Positions 44,951 to 53,438 of a DNA stretch of 64,000 bases are shown here, piece after piece; the first letter of the stretch is position 1; each line of letters starts with the position of its first letter. A program made the position numbers and the translations under genes. The notes beneath the pieces are model-generated. The model had not been told where the DNA came from. It made no database searches and was given only the letters and a program-made list of their open reading frames with translations. Origin of the DNA: an uncultured Prevotellaceae bacterium (GTDB lineage Bacteria; Bacteroidota; Bacteroidia; Bacteroidales; Muribaculaceae); the NCBI GenBank assembly GCA_900317835.1, contig ONIL01000002.1:1-64000 (forward strand), given 5' to 3'.

Positions 44951-45843
44951 AGCGACTGATACAATATAGCATTCTGGTGATTCTGGCGGTGGCGCTCACC
45001 GTGGGCATCATCTGGGCTCGCGAGAAATCGCGTGGCGAGCTGTGCACCTCGGTGGATGTTGAGGTCGTGAATGCCGACAGTACCTCGTTTGTTACACCCC
45101 AGGGTGTGCTCAGCGACCTCAAGGGTCAGGGCATATCGCTTGTGGGCAAGCACATGGGCGATATCAACGCCTCGGATATCGAGGAGGCGCTCAGGCTTTC
45201 GCCCTACTTGGAGAATGCTGATATTGTGAAGTGCCTGGACGGCAGGATTCTTATACGCGTCAGTCAGTTGGTGCCTGTACTCAGGGTCTTTGACGGTGAG
45301 CAGTCCTATTATATGAACCGCTCGGGCAAGAAAATGAACGCTTCGTCGTTTTATCATTGTGATGTGCCAGTGGTTCAAGGCCACTTTACCCGCAAGTACT
45401 CTCCATTGCGCCTGTTGCCGCTCATCGACTATGTGGAAAGTGATTCGTTGTTGCACTCGCTGGTCACGATGTATTGCGTGCGTGACACTAACAATATCAT
45501 CCTCGTGCCTAACATCAGCGGCCATGTAGTCAACATTGGCAATGCGGATGGCTTTGAAAACAAGTTTGCGAAGCTCAAACTGTTCTACAAGGAAGTCATG
45601 CCCAAGAAAGGGTGGAACACCTACGACACCATCTCGGTGAAATGGAACCACCAGGTGGTTGCCACACGACGTGTCAAGGCCGTCCAGCAGGTCATCGAGT
45701 ATGACCCCGATGACGATGAGCAGGCTCCCGACATCGAGACGATGACTACTGGCACCGCCGCCGAGGCCAAAAAGGCTGAACAGCAAAAAACCGAGACTCA
45801 AGACGCCACTGAGCCTCAAGACAACAAGAAGAAAAATAACTAA
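44947..45843 (+). CDS. ftsQ: Cell-division protein FtsQ
   Basis: A 298-residue bitopic protein: short N-terminus, transmembrane helix (SILVILAVALTVGIIWA), POTRA-like part (SLVGKHMGDINASDIEEALR, then ILIRVSQLVPVLRVF), beta domain, and a charged low-complexity tail (EAKKAEQQKTETQ). The only usable start is a TTG overlapping the murC stop (TTGA at 44947-44950), so translation is probably coupled to murC. Call rests on position between murC and ftsA plus topology. Confidence 0.9.
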   Translation: MKRLIQYSILVILAVALTVGIIWAREKSRGELCTSVDVEVVNADSTSFVTPQGVLSDLKGQGISLVGKHMGDINASDIEEALRLSPYLENADIVKCLDGRILIRVSQLVPVLRVFDGEQSYYMNRSGKKMNASSFYHCDVPVVQGHFTRKYSPLRLLPLIDYVESDSLLHSLVTMYCVRDTNNIILVPNISGHVVNIGNADGFENKFAKLKLFYKEVMPKKGWNTYDTISVKWNHQVVATRRVKAVQQVIEYDPDDDEQAPDIETMTTGTAAEAKKAEQQKTETQDATEPQDNKKKNN

Positions 45844-45875
45844 AAACAATAATATTATAATTCATAAATAATTTT

Positions 45876-47195
45876 ATGGAAAAGAAGAACCAATACATTG
45901 TAGCACTTGAAATCGGTAGTTCCAAAATCGTTGGAGCCATCGCCGAGAAAACTTCGGCTGGATACTTGAGCGTGCGGCACCTGCAGGAGGAAAAGCACCT
46001 CAACAGCGTGAGATATGGAATCGTACAGAATGTGGAGAATATCAAGAGTAGCATCAACCGCATCCTCAAGAACTTGGAGGGTATGATTGACGGACGCATC
46101 ACACAGGTTTACATGGGTGTGAGCGGCCGCTCATTGCACAGCATCGTGAGTGAGGTGAACCGCAGCGTGGGTTCCTCCGAGCCGATTACTCAGGATCTGA
46201 TAGACCGCATCATCCACGACGCCACCAGCACCCCCATTAAGAATCATGACACCGTGGACATTGTTCCGCGTGCTTTCTATGTTGACAAGGTTGAAACTCC
46301 CAACCCCGTCGGCCAATTTGGTTCTTCTATAAAGATCAAGGTCAACCTCATTGTGGCAAAGCCTGCCCTCAAACTGAACCTGAACAGGTTGATGACCTTC
46401 GGCATCCCCGCCAAGGACTATATCGTGACGCCACTGGCAGTGGGCGAGCAAATCTTGAGCGACAGCGACCGTGAACTGGGCTGTATGCTCGTGGATATAG
46501 GTGCCGAGACCACAACGGTGACCATCTATAAGAACAAGGCGCTCATCTACTTGACCACACTGCCGCTGGGAGGACGCAACCTGACCCGTGACGTGATGAA
46601 CGGCTTGAGCGTCCTTGAGGAGACTGCCGAGAACGTCAAGAAGAACATCAACAACCCGCTTGACCCCAGCAACGTGAACAACGTCGTTATCGAGGGTGTC
46701 AAAGCTCGCGATGCAGCTAACTATATCAGTGCACGAACGGGTGAGATTATTGCCAATATCAACCAGCAGTTGGCTGATGCCGGGGTGTCTTCGGATGGAA
46801 TACAGAGCATTGTCCTCATCGGTGGCAGCGCCCACCTGGGTGGTTTGCAACTCAAACTTGAAGAGACCATCAAGATCAAGGTGCGCCTGGGACAGAATCC
46901 TCCCATCCTCAATATCTTGAATCCCGAAATCAATCGCATGGAGTATATCGAGGTGTTCTCGCTGCTGGCCAAGGCTGCCGAGCTCATCCCCGAGGGCGAG
47001 ACCTGTGTCGAGCTTAACAAGTATGTGGATCCCACTTTTGAGGTGCCCACTGCGCCCCATAAGTCTGTTGAGGCCGAGCGTCCTGTTGAACGCAATCCCA
47101 AGTCTGAAAAGCCCAAAAAGAACCGTTGGAAAAAATGGACCGACAAGCTTTCTAGCCTGATGTCCGAAGACGATGCCGCTGACGATGAGCAGTAA
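45876..47195 (+). CDS. ftsA: Cell-division actin-like protein FtsA
   Basis: A 439-residue actin-fold protein anchoring FtsZ to the membrane. N-terminal ALEIGSSKIVGAI phosphate-1 motif, SHS2/1C region (VYMGVSGRSLHSI), CMLVDIGAETTTVTIYK, IVLIGGSAHLGGL. The C-terminal ~30 residues include a Trp/Lys-rich amphipathic helix (NRWKKWTDKLSSLM) suited to membrane binding, followed by an acidic end. Confidence 0.96.
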   Translation: MEKKNQYIVALEIGSSKIVGAIAEKTSAGYLSVRHLQEEKHLNSVRYGIVQNVENIKSSINRILKNLEGMIDGRITQVYMGVSGRSLHSIVSEVNRSVGSSEPITQDLIDRIIHDATSTPIKNHDTVDIVPRAFYVDKVETPNPVGQFGSSIKIKVNLIVAKPALKLNLNRLMTFGIPAKDYIVTPLAVGEQILSDSDRELGCMLVDIGAETTTVTIYKNKALIYLTTLPLGGRNLTRDVMNGLSVLEETAENVKKNINNPLDPSNVNNVVIEGVKARDAANYISARTGEIIANINQQLADAGVSSDGIQSIVLIGGSAHLGGLQLKLEETIKIKVRLGQNPPILNILNPEINRMEYIEVFSLLAKAAELIPEGETCVELNKYVDPTFEVPTAPHKSVEAERPVERNPKSEKPKKNRWKKWTDKLSSLMSEDDAADDEQ

Positions 47196-47235
47196 AAGAC
47201 TATCCACCCTAATTTTAAAATAAATACAACACAAT

Positions 47236-48591
47236 ATGGAAGACAACAATATCATGTCCACGCTGGACCAGAATTCGGGTTTCCAGGACAAGGAGAAGAT
47301 GCGCACCATCATCAAGGTGATGGGCGTGGGTGGAGGTGGCAACAACGCCATTAACCACATGTACATGCAGAACATCGAGGGCGTCTCGTTTGTGGTGCTC
47401 AATACCGACCGCCAGCAGCTCAACGAATCGCCAGTGCCCAACCGTGTGCTGCTGGGTCCCAACACGACCCACGGCCTGGGAGCGGGCAATATTCCTGAGA
47501 CGGCTAAGCGCGCCGCCGAAGAGAGTGAGAATGAAATCGCACAGCTGTTTGATGATGACACCAAGATGGTATTCATTACGGCTGGTATGGGTGGTGGCAC
47601 CGGTACGGGTGCAGCTCCCGTTGTGGCACGTATCGCTCACGAGAAAGGTGTTCTCACGATTGGTATCGTGACCATCCCCTTCCTGTTTGAGGGTCCCAAG
47701 AAGATTCTCAAGGCTCTTGCTGGTGCCGACGAGATGGGCAAGTATGTTGATGCCCTGCTCATCATCAACAACCAACGCCTGACCGAAATCTACAGTGACC
47801 TCGACTTTACCAACGCGTTCGGTAAGGCCGATGATACGCTGACGACGGCTGCACGCAGCATTAGTGACCTCATCACTGTCAAGGGTGTTATCAACCTCGA
47901 CTTCAATGATGTGAACACGACCTTGCGCAATGGTGGCGCCGCCATCATCAGTTCGGGTTTTGGCTCGGGTGAGCACCGTGTGTCTAAGGCTATCGAGGAT
48001 GCCCTCGAGTCACCGCTGCTCAAGAACCGTGATGTGTACGGCTCGCGCAAGATTTTGATGAACGTTTATTTCAACCCTGACAGCAGCACCCCGTTGCGTA
48101 TGGGTGAGACTACTGAAATCCAAGAATTCATGGCCAACTTTGACCAGGAGGTGGATGTGATTTGGGGTACAGCCCACGACCGCACGCTCGAGGAAGGACA
48201 GATCAAGATTACCGTTCTTGCCGCAGGCTTCAACGTGTCACTTGACAAGGAGGCTCCTGTGAATCCGATAACTACTCGTCGTGAACCCGTCACCACCCAT
48301 AGCAATTTGTCTGATGCCGATCGTCTCAAGAAGGAATATGGAGAGAAAGCCATTACCGAGCAGGCCCTAGCTCAGAACCGTGCCCGCTATATCGTGCTCA
48401 CTCCTGAGCAGATGGACGATGATGACGTGATCGACATGATCGAGAAGACGCCCACCTACAAGCGCAAGCCCGACTTCCGCAACCAGATACAGGCTGCTCA
48501 ACAGGCAGCGAGCCAGGAGAAGCCCGTCGAGGTGCCCAAGGCTCCCAAGCGTCCCAGTAGCGATTCACAGACAATCGACTTCGGCGAATAA
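47236..48591 (+). CDS. ftsZ: Cell-division tubulin-like GTPase FtsZ
   Basis: A 451-residue protein forming the Z ring. GVGGGGNNAINHM at the nucleotide pocket, tubulin signature GGGTGTGAAPVVA, T7 loop NLDFNDVNTTL. The C-terminal linker is long and ends SSDSQTIDFGE, without the canonical DIPAFLRR-type peptide, so the FtsA-binding tail is a divergent Bacteroidetes version. 40 nt after ftsA. Confidence 0.97.
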   Translation: MEDNNIMSTLDQNSGFQDKEKMRTIIKVMGVGGGGNNAINHMYMQNIEGVSFVVLNTDRQQLNESPVPNRVLLGPNTTHGLGAGNIPETAKRAAEESENEIAQLFDDDTKMVFITAGMGGGTGTGAAPVVARIAHEKGVLTIGIVTIPFLFEGPKKILKALAGADEMGKYVDALLIINNQRLTEIYSDLDFTNAFGKADDTLTTAARSISDLITVKGVINLDFNDVNTTLRNGGAAIISSGFGSGEHRVSKAIEDALESPLLKNRDVYGSRKILMNVYFNPDSSTPLRMGETTEIQEFMANFDQEVDVIWGTAHDRTLEEGQIKITVLAAGFNVSLDKEAPVNPITTRREPVTTHSNLSDADRLKKEYGEKAITEQALAQNRARYIVLTPEQMDDDDVIDMIEKTPTYKRKPDFRNQIQAAQQAASQEKPVEVPKAPKRPSSDSQTIDFGE

Positions 48592-48638
48592 CGATAAATA
48601 CCATACCTTCAGAAACGAAAGATTAGAAACATTAAATA

Positions 48639-49910
48639 ATGCTGACATTACAACTGATCAACCAAGATCCCGAGGAGGTGATTCGCCGCCTTGCCGTCAA
48701 GCACTTCGACGGACGCGAGCCCATCATGCGCATTGTGGATCTGGACAAGCAGCGCCGTGCACTGCAGAAGCAACGCGACGATAACGCCGCAGTACTTAAT
48801 AAAATGGCCGCTCAGATCGGTGCCCTCATGAAGCAAGGCAACCGTGAAGAAGCCGAGCAGGTCAAGGCCCAAGTGGCCAATCTCAAGGCGGCTAACAAAG
48901 AGATAGATGACAAACTGACCGCTGCACAGGACGAGATTACCGAAATCCTGCTGAACGTCCCCAATGTGCCCTACAGCGGTGTACCCGAGGGCAAGACCGC
49001 CGAGGATAACATTGTGGAGAAGACAGGTGGCAAGATGCCCGAGCTGGGTGAAGATGCCTTGCCTCACTGGGACCTCGCCAAGAAGTACAACCTGATTGAC
49101 TTTGACCTGGGTGTGAAGATTACTGGCGCTGGATTTCCGGTGTATGTGGGCAAGGGTGCCCGCTTGCAGCGCGCGTTGATCCAGTTCTTCCTGGATGAGG
49201 CTGGCAAGGCCGGTTATCTCGAGATTGAGCCCCCGCTGGTAGTCAACGAGGCTTCGGGTTTGGGAACAGGACAGCTGCCCGACAAGGAGGGACAGATGTA
49301 CCACTGCCAGGTGGATAATTTCTACCTCATCCCCACAGCCGAGGTGCCCGTTACCAACATGTATCGTGACGTCATAATTCCCCAGGAAGAACTGCCCAAG
49401 AAGAATTGTGCTTATTCGGCATGCTTCCGCCGCGAGGCGGGCTCCTACGGCAAGGACGTGCGTGGTTTGAACCGCCTGCATCAGTTCGACAAGGTGGAAA
49501 TCGTGCGCATTGAGAAGCCTGAGGATTCCTACGCTGCCCTTGAGGAGATGAAGGATCATGTGCAAGGTCTGCTCGAGAAATTGGAATTGCCGTGGCACAT
49601 CCTGCGCCTGTGCGGAGGTGACATGAGCTTCACCAGCGCCATCACCTTTGACTTTGAGGTGTGGTCGGCAGCCCAGGAACGCTGGCTCGAGGTGAGCAGC
49701 GTCTCCAATTTTGAGACTTACCAGGCCAATCGCCTCAAGTGCCGCTACCGTGGCGACGACAAGAAGACGCACCTGTGTCACACGCTCAACGGCTCGGCGC
49801 TGGCATTGCCGCGCATCGTTGCTGCATTGCTCGAGAATAATCAGACCCCCGAGGGTATCCGCATTCCCGCCGCTTTGCAACGTTACACGGGCTTTGATAT
49901 CATCGACTAA
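48639..49910 (+). CDS. serS: Seryl-tRNA synthetase
   Basis: A 423-residue class II synthetase. N-terminal helical hairpin (LDKQRRALQKQRDDNAAVLN onwards) for tRNA-Ser binding. Core motifs GTGQLPDKEGQMYH, FRREAGSYGKDVRGLNRLHQF (motif 2) and NGSALALPRIVAALLEN (motif 3). It follows ftsZ by 47 nt with no clear promoter, so it may be cotranscribed with the dcw cluster. Confidence 0.96.
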   Translation: MLTLQLINQDPEEVIRRLAVKHFDGREPIMRIVDLDKQRRALQKQRDDNAAVLNKMAAQIGALMKQGNREEAEQVKAQVANLKAANKEIDDKLTAAQDEITEILLNVPNVPYSGVPEGKTAEDNIVEKTGGKMPELGEDALPHWDLAKKYNLIDFDLGVKITGAGFPVYVGKGARLQRALIQFFLDEAGKAGYLEIEPPLVVNEASGLGTGQLPDKEGQMYHCQVDNFYLIPTAEVPVTNMYRDVIIPQEELPKKNCAYSACFRREAGSYGKDVRGLNRLHQFDKVEIVRIEKPEDSYAALEEMKDHVQGLLEKLELPWHILRLCGGDMSFTSAITFDFEVWSAAQERWLEVSSVSNFETYQANRLKCRYRGDDKKTHLCHTLNGSALALPRIVAALLENNQTPEGIRIPAALQRYTGFDIID

Positions 49911-49923
49911 CGAACTTTGACTG

Positions 49924-49985
49924 CGAATTACACGAATTATTCTAATGATTTGAATGCTGAAAATTAGTTTAATTCGTGTAATTCG
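49924..49985. repeat. Palindromic repeat after serS
   Basis: Perfect 16-bp inverted repeat (49924-49939 and 49970-49985) around a 30-nt spacer; each arm itself carries two copies of an AATTCG-type half-site. Found 14 nt after the serS stop. Only TGTTTT follows, so a terminator role is uncertain; it resembles a dispersed REP-like element. Confidence 0.65.
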
Positions 49986-50005
49986 TGTTTTATGAAAATG
50001 GAGTA

Positions 50006-51010
50006 ATGAAACGACAGGCCTGGCTCGACTATATCAAGTTCATTGCAATGTTCATGGTGGTGGTATATCACACGCCGCCACGCTTTGACTCCGCCCATGA
50101 GGTGGCGTTGTTCAATATGGGTGCGCCTGTTTTTTTCTTTGCGGCCGGTTTCTTGTTCAATATTGGCAAGTATCGCAGTTTTTTTGCATTTCTGCGTCAC
50201 CGGGCCCGCCAGATTCTGGTTCCTTACACCACATTCTTTATAATATTCTATGCCATGTGGCTAGTCGTGGGACGTCGCATGGCTGGCGCCGACGAGCAGG
50301 CTATCGACACGCTCACGCCGCTGTGGCAGTTCTTTCAAGGGACGCCCGACGTCGTTTTAGGACCCTTCTGGTTCCTTGCAGCCCTGTTTACCATGCAGGT
50401 CATCTATTATCCCATCAAGCGCTTTTTGACAGGCTATTGGCCCCTAGTGGTGTCGTTGTTGCTGAGTTTGTCGCTTTTTGTCATTCCCAGTTCGACGTGG
50501 TTCCTCAGTTGGAATCTGGACAAGGCATTATTGTATATGCCCATTCTGGCTGTCGGTAATTGTTGTCATGACTTGGTGGAGAAATTCTCGTTTAACACTG
50601 CTGCCCGCACCGCACTGTGGCTGCTTTTGGCCGCATTGGGCCTTGGCTTCCTGATCATTGCGCCACTGACTATTGACCGTGAGATCGCTTATATTCTCGC
50701 ACCCGAGGCCGTTATCCTTGTGCTGCCGCTGTACACGGCCATCTGCAAATGGCTGGAATCTCGGTTTGGCACGAGCAAATTTGCCCAGACCGTGGCCATT
50801 ACCAGCATTACCTACCTGGCGCTTCAAAACTACCTGATTGGAGTCATTAAAATTGTGGTGGCCAAGCTGCTGAGCCCGGCCATCCTCGACGAGAGTATCC
50901 TGATTAAGGTGGCTATCGCCGTTATAGTGATGGTGCTGCTATATCCGCTCGCGTTGCTTATCGAGCGTTATTTCCCCTTTATTTTGGGCAAGAGCTACAA
51001 GAAGACTTGA
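50006..51010 (+). CDS. Acyltransferase-3 family membrane protein
   Basis: A 334-residue polytopic protein with about ten hydrophobic helices. N-terminal WLDYIKFIAMFMVVVYHTPP contains the conserved His of the acyltransferase-3 (OafA/WecH) family, and VFFFAAGFLFN follows. These proteins O-acetylate glycans or lipids, but the acceptor cannot be told from sequence. ATG at 50006 chosen over a GTG at 49985 that lies in the palindromic repeat. Its last 32 nt overlap the convergent aminotransferase gene. Confidence 0.85.
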   Translation: MKRQAWLDYIKFIAMFMVVVYHTPPRFDSAHEVALFNMGAPVFFFAAGFLFNIGKYRSFFAFLRHRARQILVPYTTFFIIFYAMWLVVGRRMAGADEQAIDTLTPLWQFFQGTPDVVLGPFWFLAALFTMQVIYYPIKRFLTGYWPLVVSLLLSLSLFVIPSSTWFLSWNLDKALLYMPILAVGNCCHDLVEKFSFNTAARTALWLLLAALGLGFLIIAPLTIDREIAYILAPEAVILVLPLYTAICKWLESRFGTSKFAQTVAITSITYLALQNYLIGVIKIVVAKLLSPAILDESILIKVAIAVIVMVLLYPLALLIERYFPFILGKSYKKT

Positions 51011-52181
51011 CAGCGGCTTCGAGTTGGCGCATGGCCTGCTCGATGACGCTGCGCGGACTGCCCATGTTGAAACGCATGTGGCAATCGCCGGCAGTTCCGA
51101 ACATCGTGCCCTCGTTCATCGCCAAGCCTGCCCGGTTGCGGAACAGGTCCACGACCTCCTCGTGCGTGATTCCCAGGCCACGGCAATCGAGCCAAACGAG
51201 GAAACCTGCTTGTGGCTTGATAGCAACAACGCCAGGTATGTGCTCACGGCAGTATTGTTCCACATAGTCCACATTGCCCTCGATGTAATGCAGGCACTCG
51301 TCAAGCCACTGCTTGCCGTTGCGGTATGCAGTTTCAGCGGCGATGATTGACGTGAAGTTGGCGTTACAAAACTCGTTGAGTTCAATCCACTTGAAGAACG
51401 GCTCGCGCAGCTTGGGATTCTTCACGACGCACCACGAACTCTTGAGGCCGGCAATGTTGAAAGTCTTGCTGGGGGCGCCGCAGGTGACGGTCATGGCCGC
51501 TGCCTCGTCGCTGACCGTAGCCATCGGGGTGTGCTTGTGGCCGTAGAGCATCAGGTCGCCGAAAATCTCGTCCGAGAAGATGAGCACATTGTGCTTGTAG
51601 GCAAGATGGGCCACTTGGCGCAGCACTTCAGGCTCCCATGCGATGCCGATGGGGTTGTGGGGGTTGCACACGACCATCATGCGCGGCTTCTCCTTCTCGA
51701 AGATACTCTCCAGTTCCTCTAGGTTCATGCGGGCATAGTTGTCTGGGGTGGGAATCAACTCGTTGTTGATGGAGATGCGGCCGTTGCCCTCGATCACGTC
51801 CTTGAAGGGGTAGTACACGGGCTGTTGGATGACGATTTTGTCGCCCGGCTTGGTGAAGAAATTCACCGCTAGGCCGAATCCGGTGACGATGCCTGCCACA
51901 AAGGTCACCTCCTCGCGGGTGAACTCGAAACCGTTGCGCTCACGTTGCCAGTCGATGATGGACTGCCAGTACTCGTCATACAAGCAGGTGTAGCCGTAGA
52001 TCGGATGGTCGGCAAAGCGGTGAACCAGCGCCTCTGTAATCTCGGGACACACGGCGAAGTCCATATCGGCTATCCACAACGGCAGCAGGTCGTCGCGGTT
52101 GAAATCTTGCTTGAGTACTTCTATTTTCTTGCATTGCGTGCCATGGCGGTCAATGCATTGGTCAAAGTTATATTTTGCCAT
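50979..52181 (-). CDS. MalY/PatB-type PLP-dependent aminotransferase (probable C-S beta-lyase)
   Basis: A 400-residue fold type I PLP enzyme. N-terminal LPLWIADMDFAVCPEI is typical of MalY/PatB cystathionine beta-lyases. PVYYPF, NPHNPIGIAWEPE and a Schiff-base lysine in GAPSKTFNIAGLKSSW (K of PSKTFN) are visible; C-terminal MRFNMGSPRSVIEQAM holds the carboxylate-binding Arg. Likely cleaves cystathionine or cysteine conjugates; an aminotransferase role is possible. C-terminus SSCSSCPK is unusual. Adjacent to dapF but divergent, so not clearly a DAP aminotransferase. Confidence 0.88.
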   Translation of the reverse strand: MAKYNFDQCIDRHGTQCKKIEVLKQDFNRDDLLPLWIADMDFAVCPEITEALVHRFADHPIYGYTCLYDEYWQSIIDWQRERNGFEFTREEVTFVAGIVTGFGLAVNFFTKPGDKIVIQQPVYYPFKDVIEGNGRISINNELIPTPDNYARMNLEELESIFEKEKPRMMVVCNPHNPIGIAWEPEVLRQVAHLAYKHNVLIFSDEIFGDLMLYGHKHTPMATVSDEAAAMTVTCGAPSKTFNIAGLKSSWCVVKNPKLREPFFKWIELNEFCNANFTSIIAAETAYRNGKQWLDECLHYIEGNVDYVEQYCREHIPGVVAIKPQAGFLVWLDCRGLGITHEEVVDLFRNRAGLAMNEGTMFGTAGDCHMRFNMGSPRSVIEQAMRQLEAAVKSSCSSCPK

Positions 52182-52227
52182 TTTGTTTCAGATTTAAGGT
52201 GAATTACCACGTTAATATTTTCTGCGG

Positions 52228-52259
52228 CAAAATTAGTGCAAGTTGAGCGAAATGCCAAA
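52228..52259 (-). promoter_or_regulatory. Promoter of the MalY-like gene
   Basis: TTTG (52259-52256), exactly 20 bp, TAATTTTG (52235-52228) on the minus strand, 46 nt upstream of the ATG. The -33 element sits inside the first copy of the 81-bp tandem repeat. Confidence 0.7.
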
Positions 52260-52423
52260 TTTATTTGAGCATTTCCGAGACGCCGCCTAATTTCAAAGGC
52301 ATGAGCCTTTAACATGGTGCAAGTTGAGCGAAATGCCAAATTTATTTGAGCATTTCCGAGACGCCGCCTAATTTCAAAGGCATGAGCCCTTAACATGGTG
52401 CAAGTTGAGCGAAATGCCAAATT
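52236..52423. repeat. 81-bp tandem repeat (2.3 copies)
   Basis: Copies start at 52236, 52317 and 52398 (the last truncated after 26 bp). The two full copies differ by one visible base (CCTTT versus CCCTT). The period is a multiple of three, so the minus strand gives a repetitive frame (NLAFRSTCT units) that I do not regard as a gene. Together with the flanks this fills the 344-base divergent region between the MalY-like gene and dapF. Confidence 0.9.
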
Positions 52424-52492
52424 CAGCGGCCCCAATTAGTTAAATTGGCGTAATTAGCATTAAAATAATTACCGAGGACTAAAACTTTTCCC

Positions 52493-52500
52493 TACCTTTG
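52493..52500 (+). promoter_or_regulatory. -7 box of dapF
   Basis: Exact TACCTTTG, 25 nt upstream of the dapF ATG; no clear -33. Confidence 0.55.
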
Positions 52501-52525
52501 CCGATGTAATCACACAATAAACGCT

Positions 52526-53353
52526 ATGAACATGAACCGCAAAATCCATTTCATGAAAATGCACGGGGTGGGCAACGACTACATCTTTGTGGACACGTCG
52601 CTCTACCCGATTGATGACCCGCAGTCGGCAGCCATTGCCTGGAGCAAACCCCACATGGGCATTGGCAGCGATGGACTGGTGCTGATAGGGCGCTCCACAG
52701 TGCCCGAGGCCGATTTCACAATGCGCATCTTCAATGCCGACGGCAGTGAGGGCCTGATGTGCGGCAATGCCAGCCGTTGCATCGGCAAGTATGTCTACGA
52801 GCATGGTTTGACCGACAAGACCACCATCCGCTTGTTGACAGCATCGGGTGTTAAGACGCTGGAACTCCATGTCACGCCCGATGGTATAGTGCAATCGGTC
52901 ACCGTTGATATGCTGGCTCCCGTTCTTGAAGATAAGGCATTGTTCCAGCCCCAAGGCCAGGCGTTGCCCGATGGCGTGTTTGTCTCGATGGGCAATCCGC
53001 ATTATGTCATCTTTGTGGATGATATCGACGCAGTGGACATCGCCACCCGTGGTGCCATTCTGGAACGACATCAGCGTTTCCCTGAACGTTGCAACATCGA
53101 GTTCGTTGAGGTGACGGATGGTGGACTGCGTATGCGAGTCTGGGAGCGTGGCAGCGGCATCACCATGGCGTGTGGCACGGGTGCCTGTGCCACGGCAGTG
53201 GCGGCGGCGGTAACAGGGCGCAGCGGTCGCCGCACCCGCGTTATCATGGATGGCGGCACCCTCGACATCGACTGGCGCGAGGCCGACGGCCATGTCTATC
53301 TCACCGGCCCCGCCACCCTAGTCTACGAGGGCGATATTTTATCATTATTCTAA
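52526..53353 (+). CDS. dapF: Diaminopimelate epimerase
   Basis: A 275-residue enzyme converting LL- to meso-diaminopimelate. N-terminal [12 protein letters not shown]; first catalytic cysteine in [14 protein letters not shown] and second in [12 protein letters not shown], the two-base pair of the family. Supplies meso-DAP to MurE and LysA encoded in the same window. Confidence 0.96.
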   Translation: MNMNRKIHFMKMHGVGNDYIFVDTSLYPIDDPQSAAIAWSKPHMGIGSDGLVLIGRSTVPEADFTMRIFNADGSEGLMCGNASRCIGKYVYEHGLTDKTTIRLLTASGVKTLELHVTPDGIVQSVTVDMLAPVLEDKALFQPQGQALPDGVFVSMGNPHYVIFVDDIDAVDIATRGAILERHQRFPERCNIEFVEVTDGGLRMRVWERGSGITMACGTGACATAVAAAVTGRSGRRTRVIMDGGTLDIDWREADGHVYLTGPATLVYEGDILSLF

Positions 53354-53393
53354 TGCTTCATTCCCAAAAGCGAAATAGTTAAACTATTTTTAC

Positions 53394-53401
53394 TATCTTT
53401 G
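53394..53401 (+). promoter_or_regulatory. -7 box of lysS
   Basis: Exact TATCTTTG, 37 nt upstream of the lysS ATG. Confidence 0.55.
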
Positions 53402-53438
53402 CAGTTTGAAATTGAGAATATATCAAATCTGAGATAAC

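Noticed and set aside
46131..47600. Long antisense open frame (489 codons) opposite ftsA/ftsZ, and similar ones opposite polA (4637-5575), 8236-9465, aspS (27824-29164), murD (39682-40911), murG and serS
   Set aside because: Their sequences mirror well-identified genes on the other strand, are low in recognisable motifs, and arise from the codon bias of the sense genes.
50979..52181. LL-diaminopimelate aminotransferase because it neighbours dapF
   Set aside because: Sequence features such as LPLWIADMDF match the MalY/PatB group, and the gene is divergent from dapF.
52121..52435. Minus-strand frame through the 81-bp repeat (repeated NLAFRSTCT units) as a protein
   Set aside because: It is an artefact of a repeat whose period is divisible by three; it overlaps the malY start and promoter.
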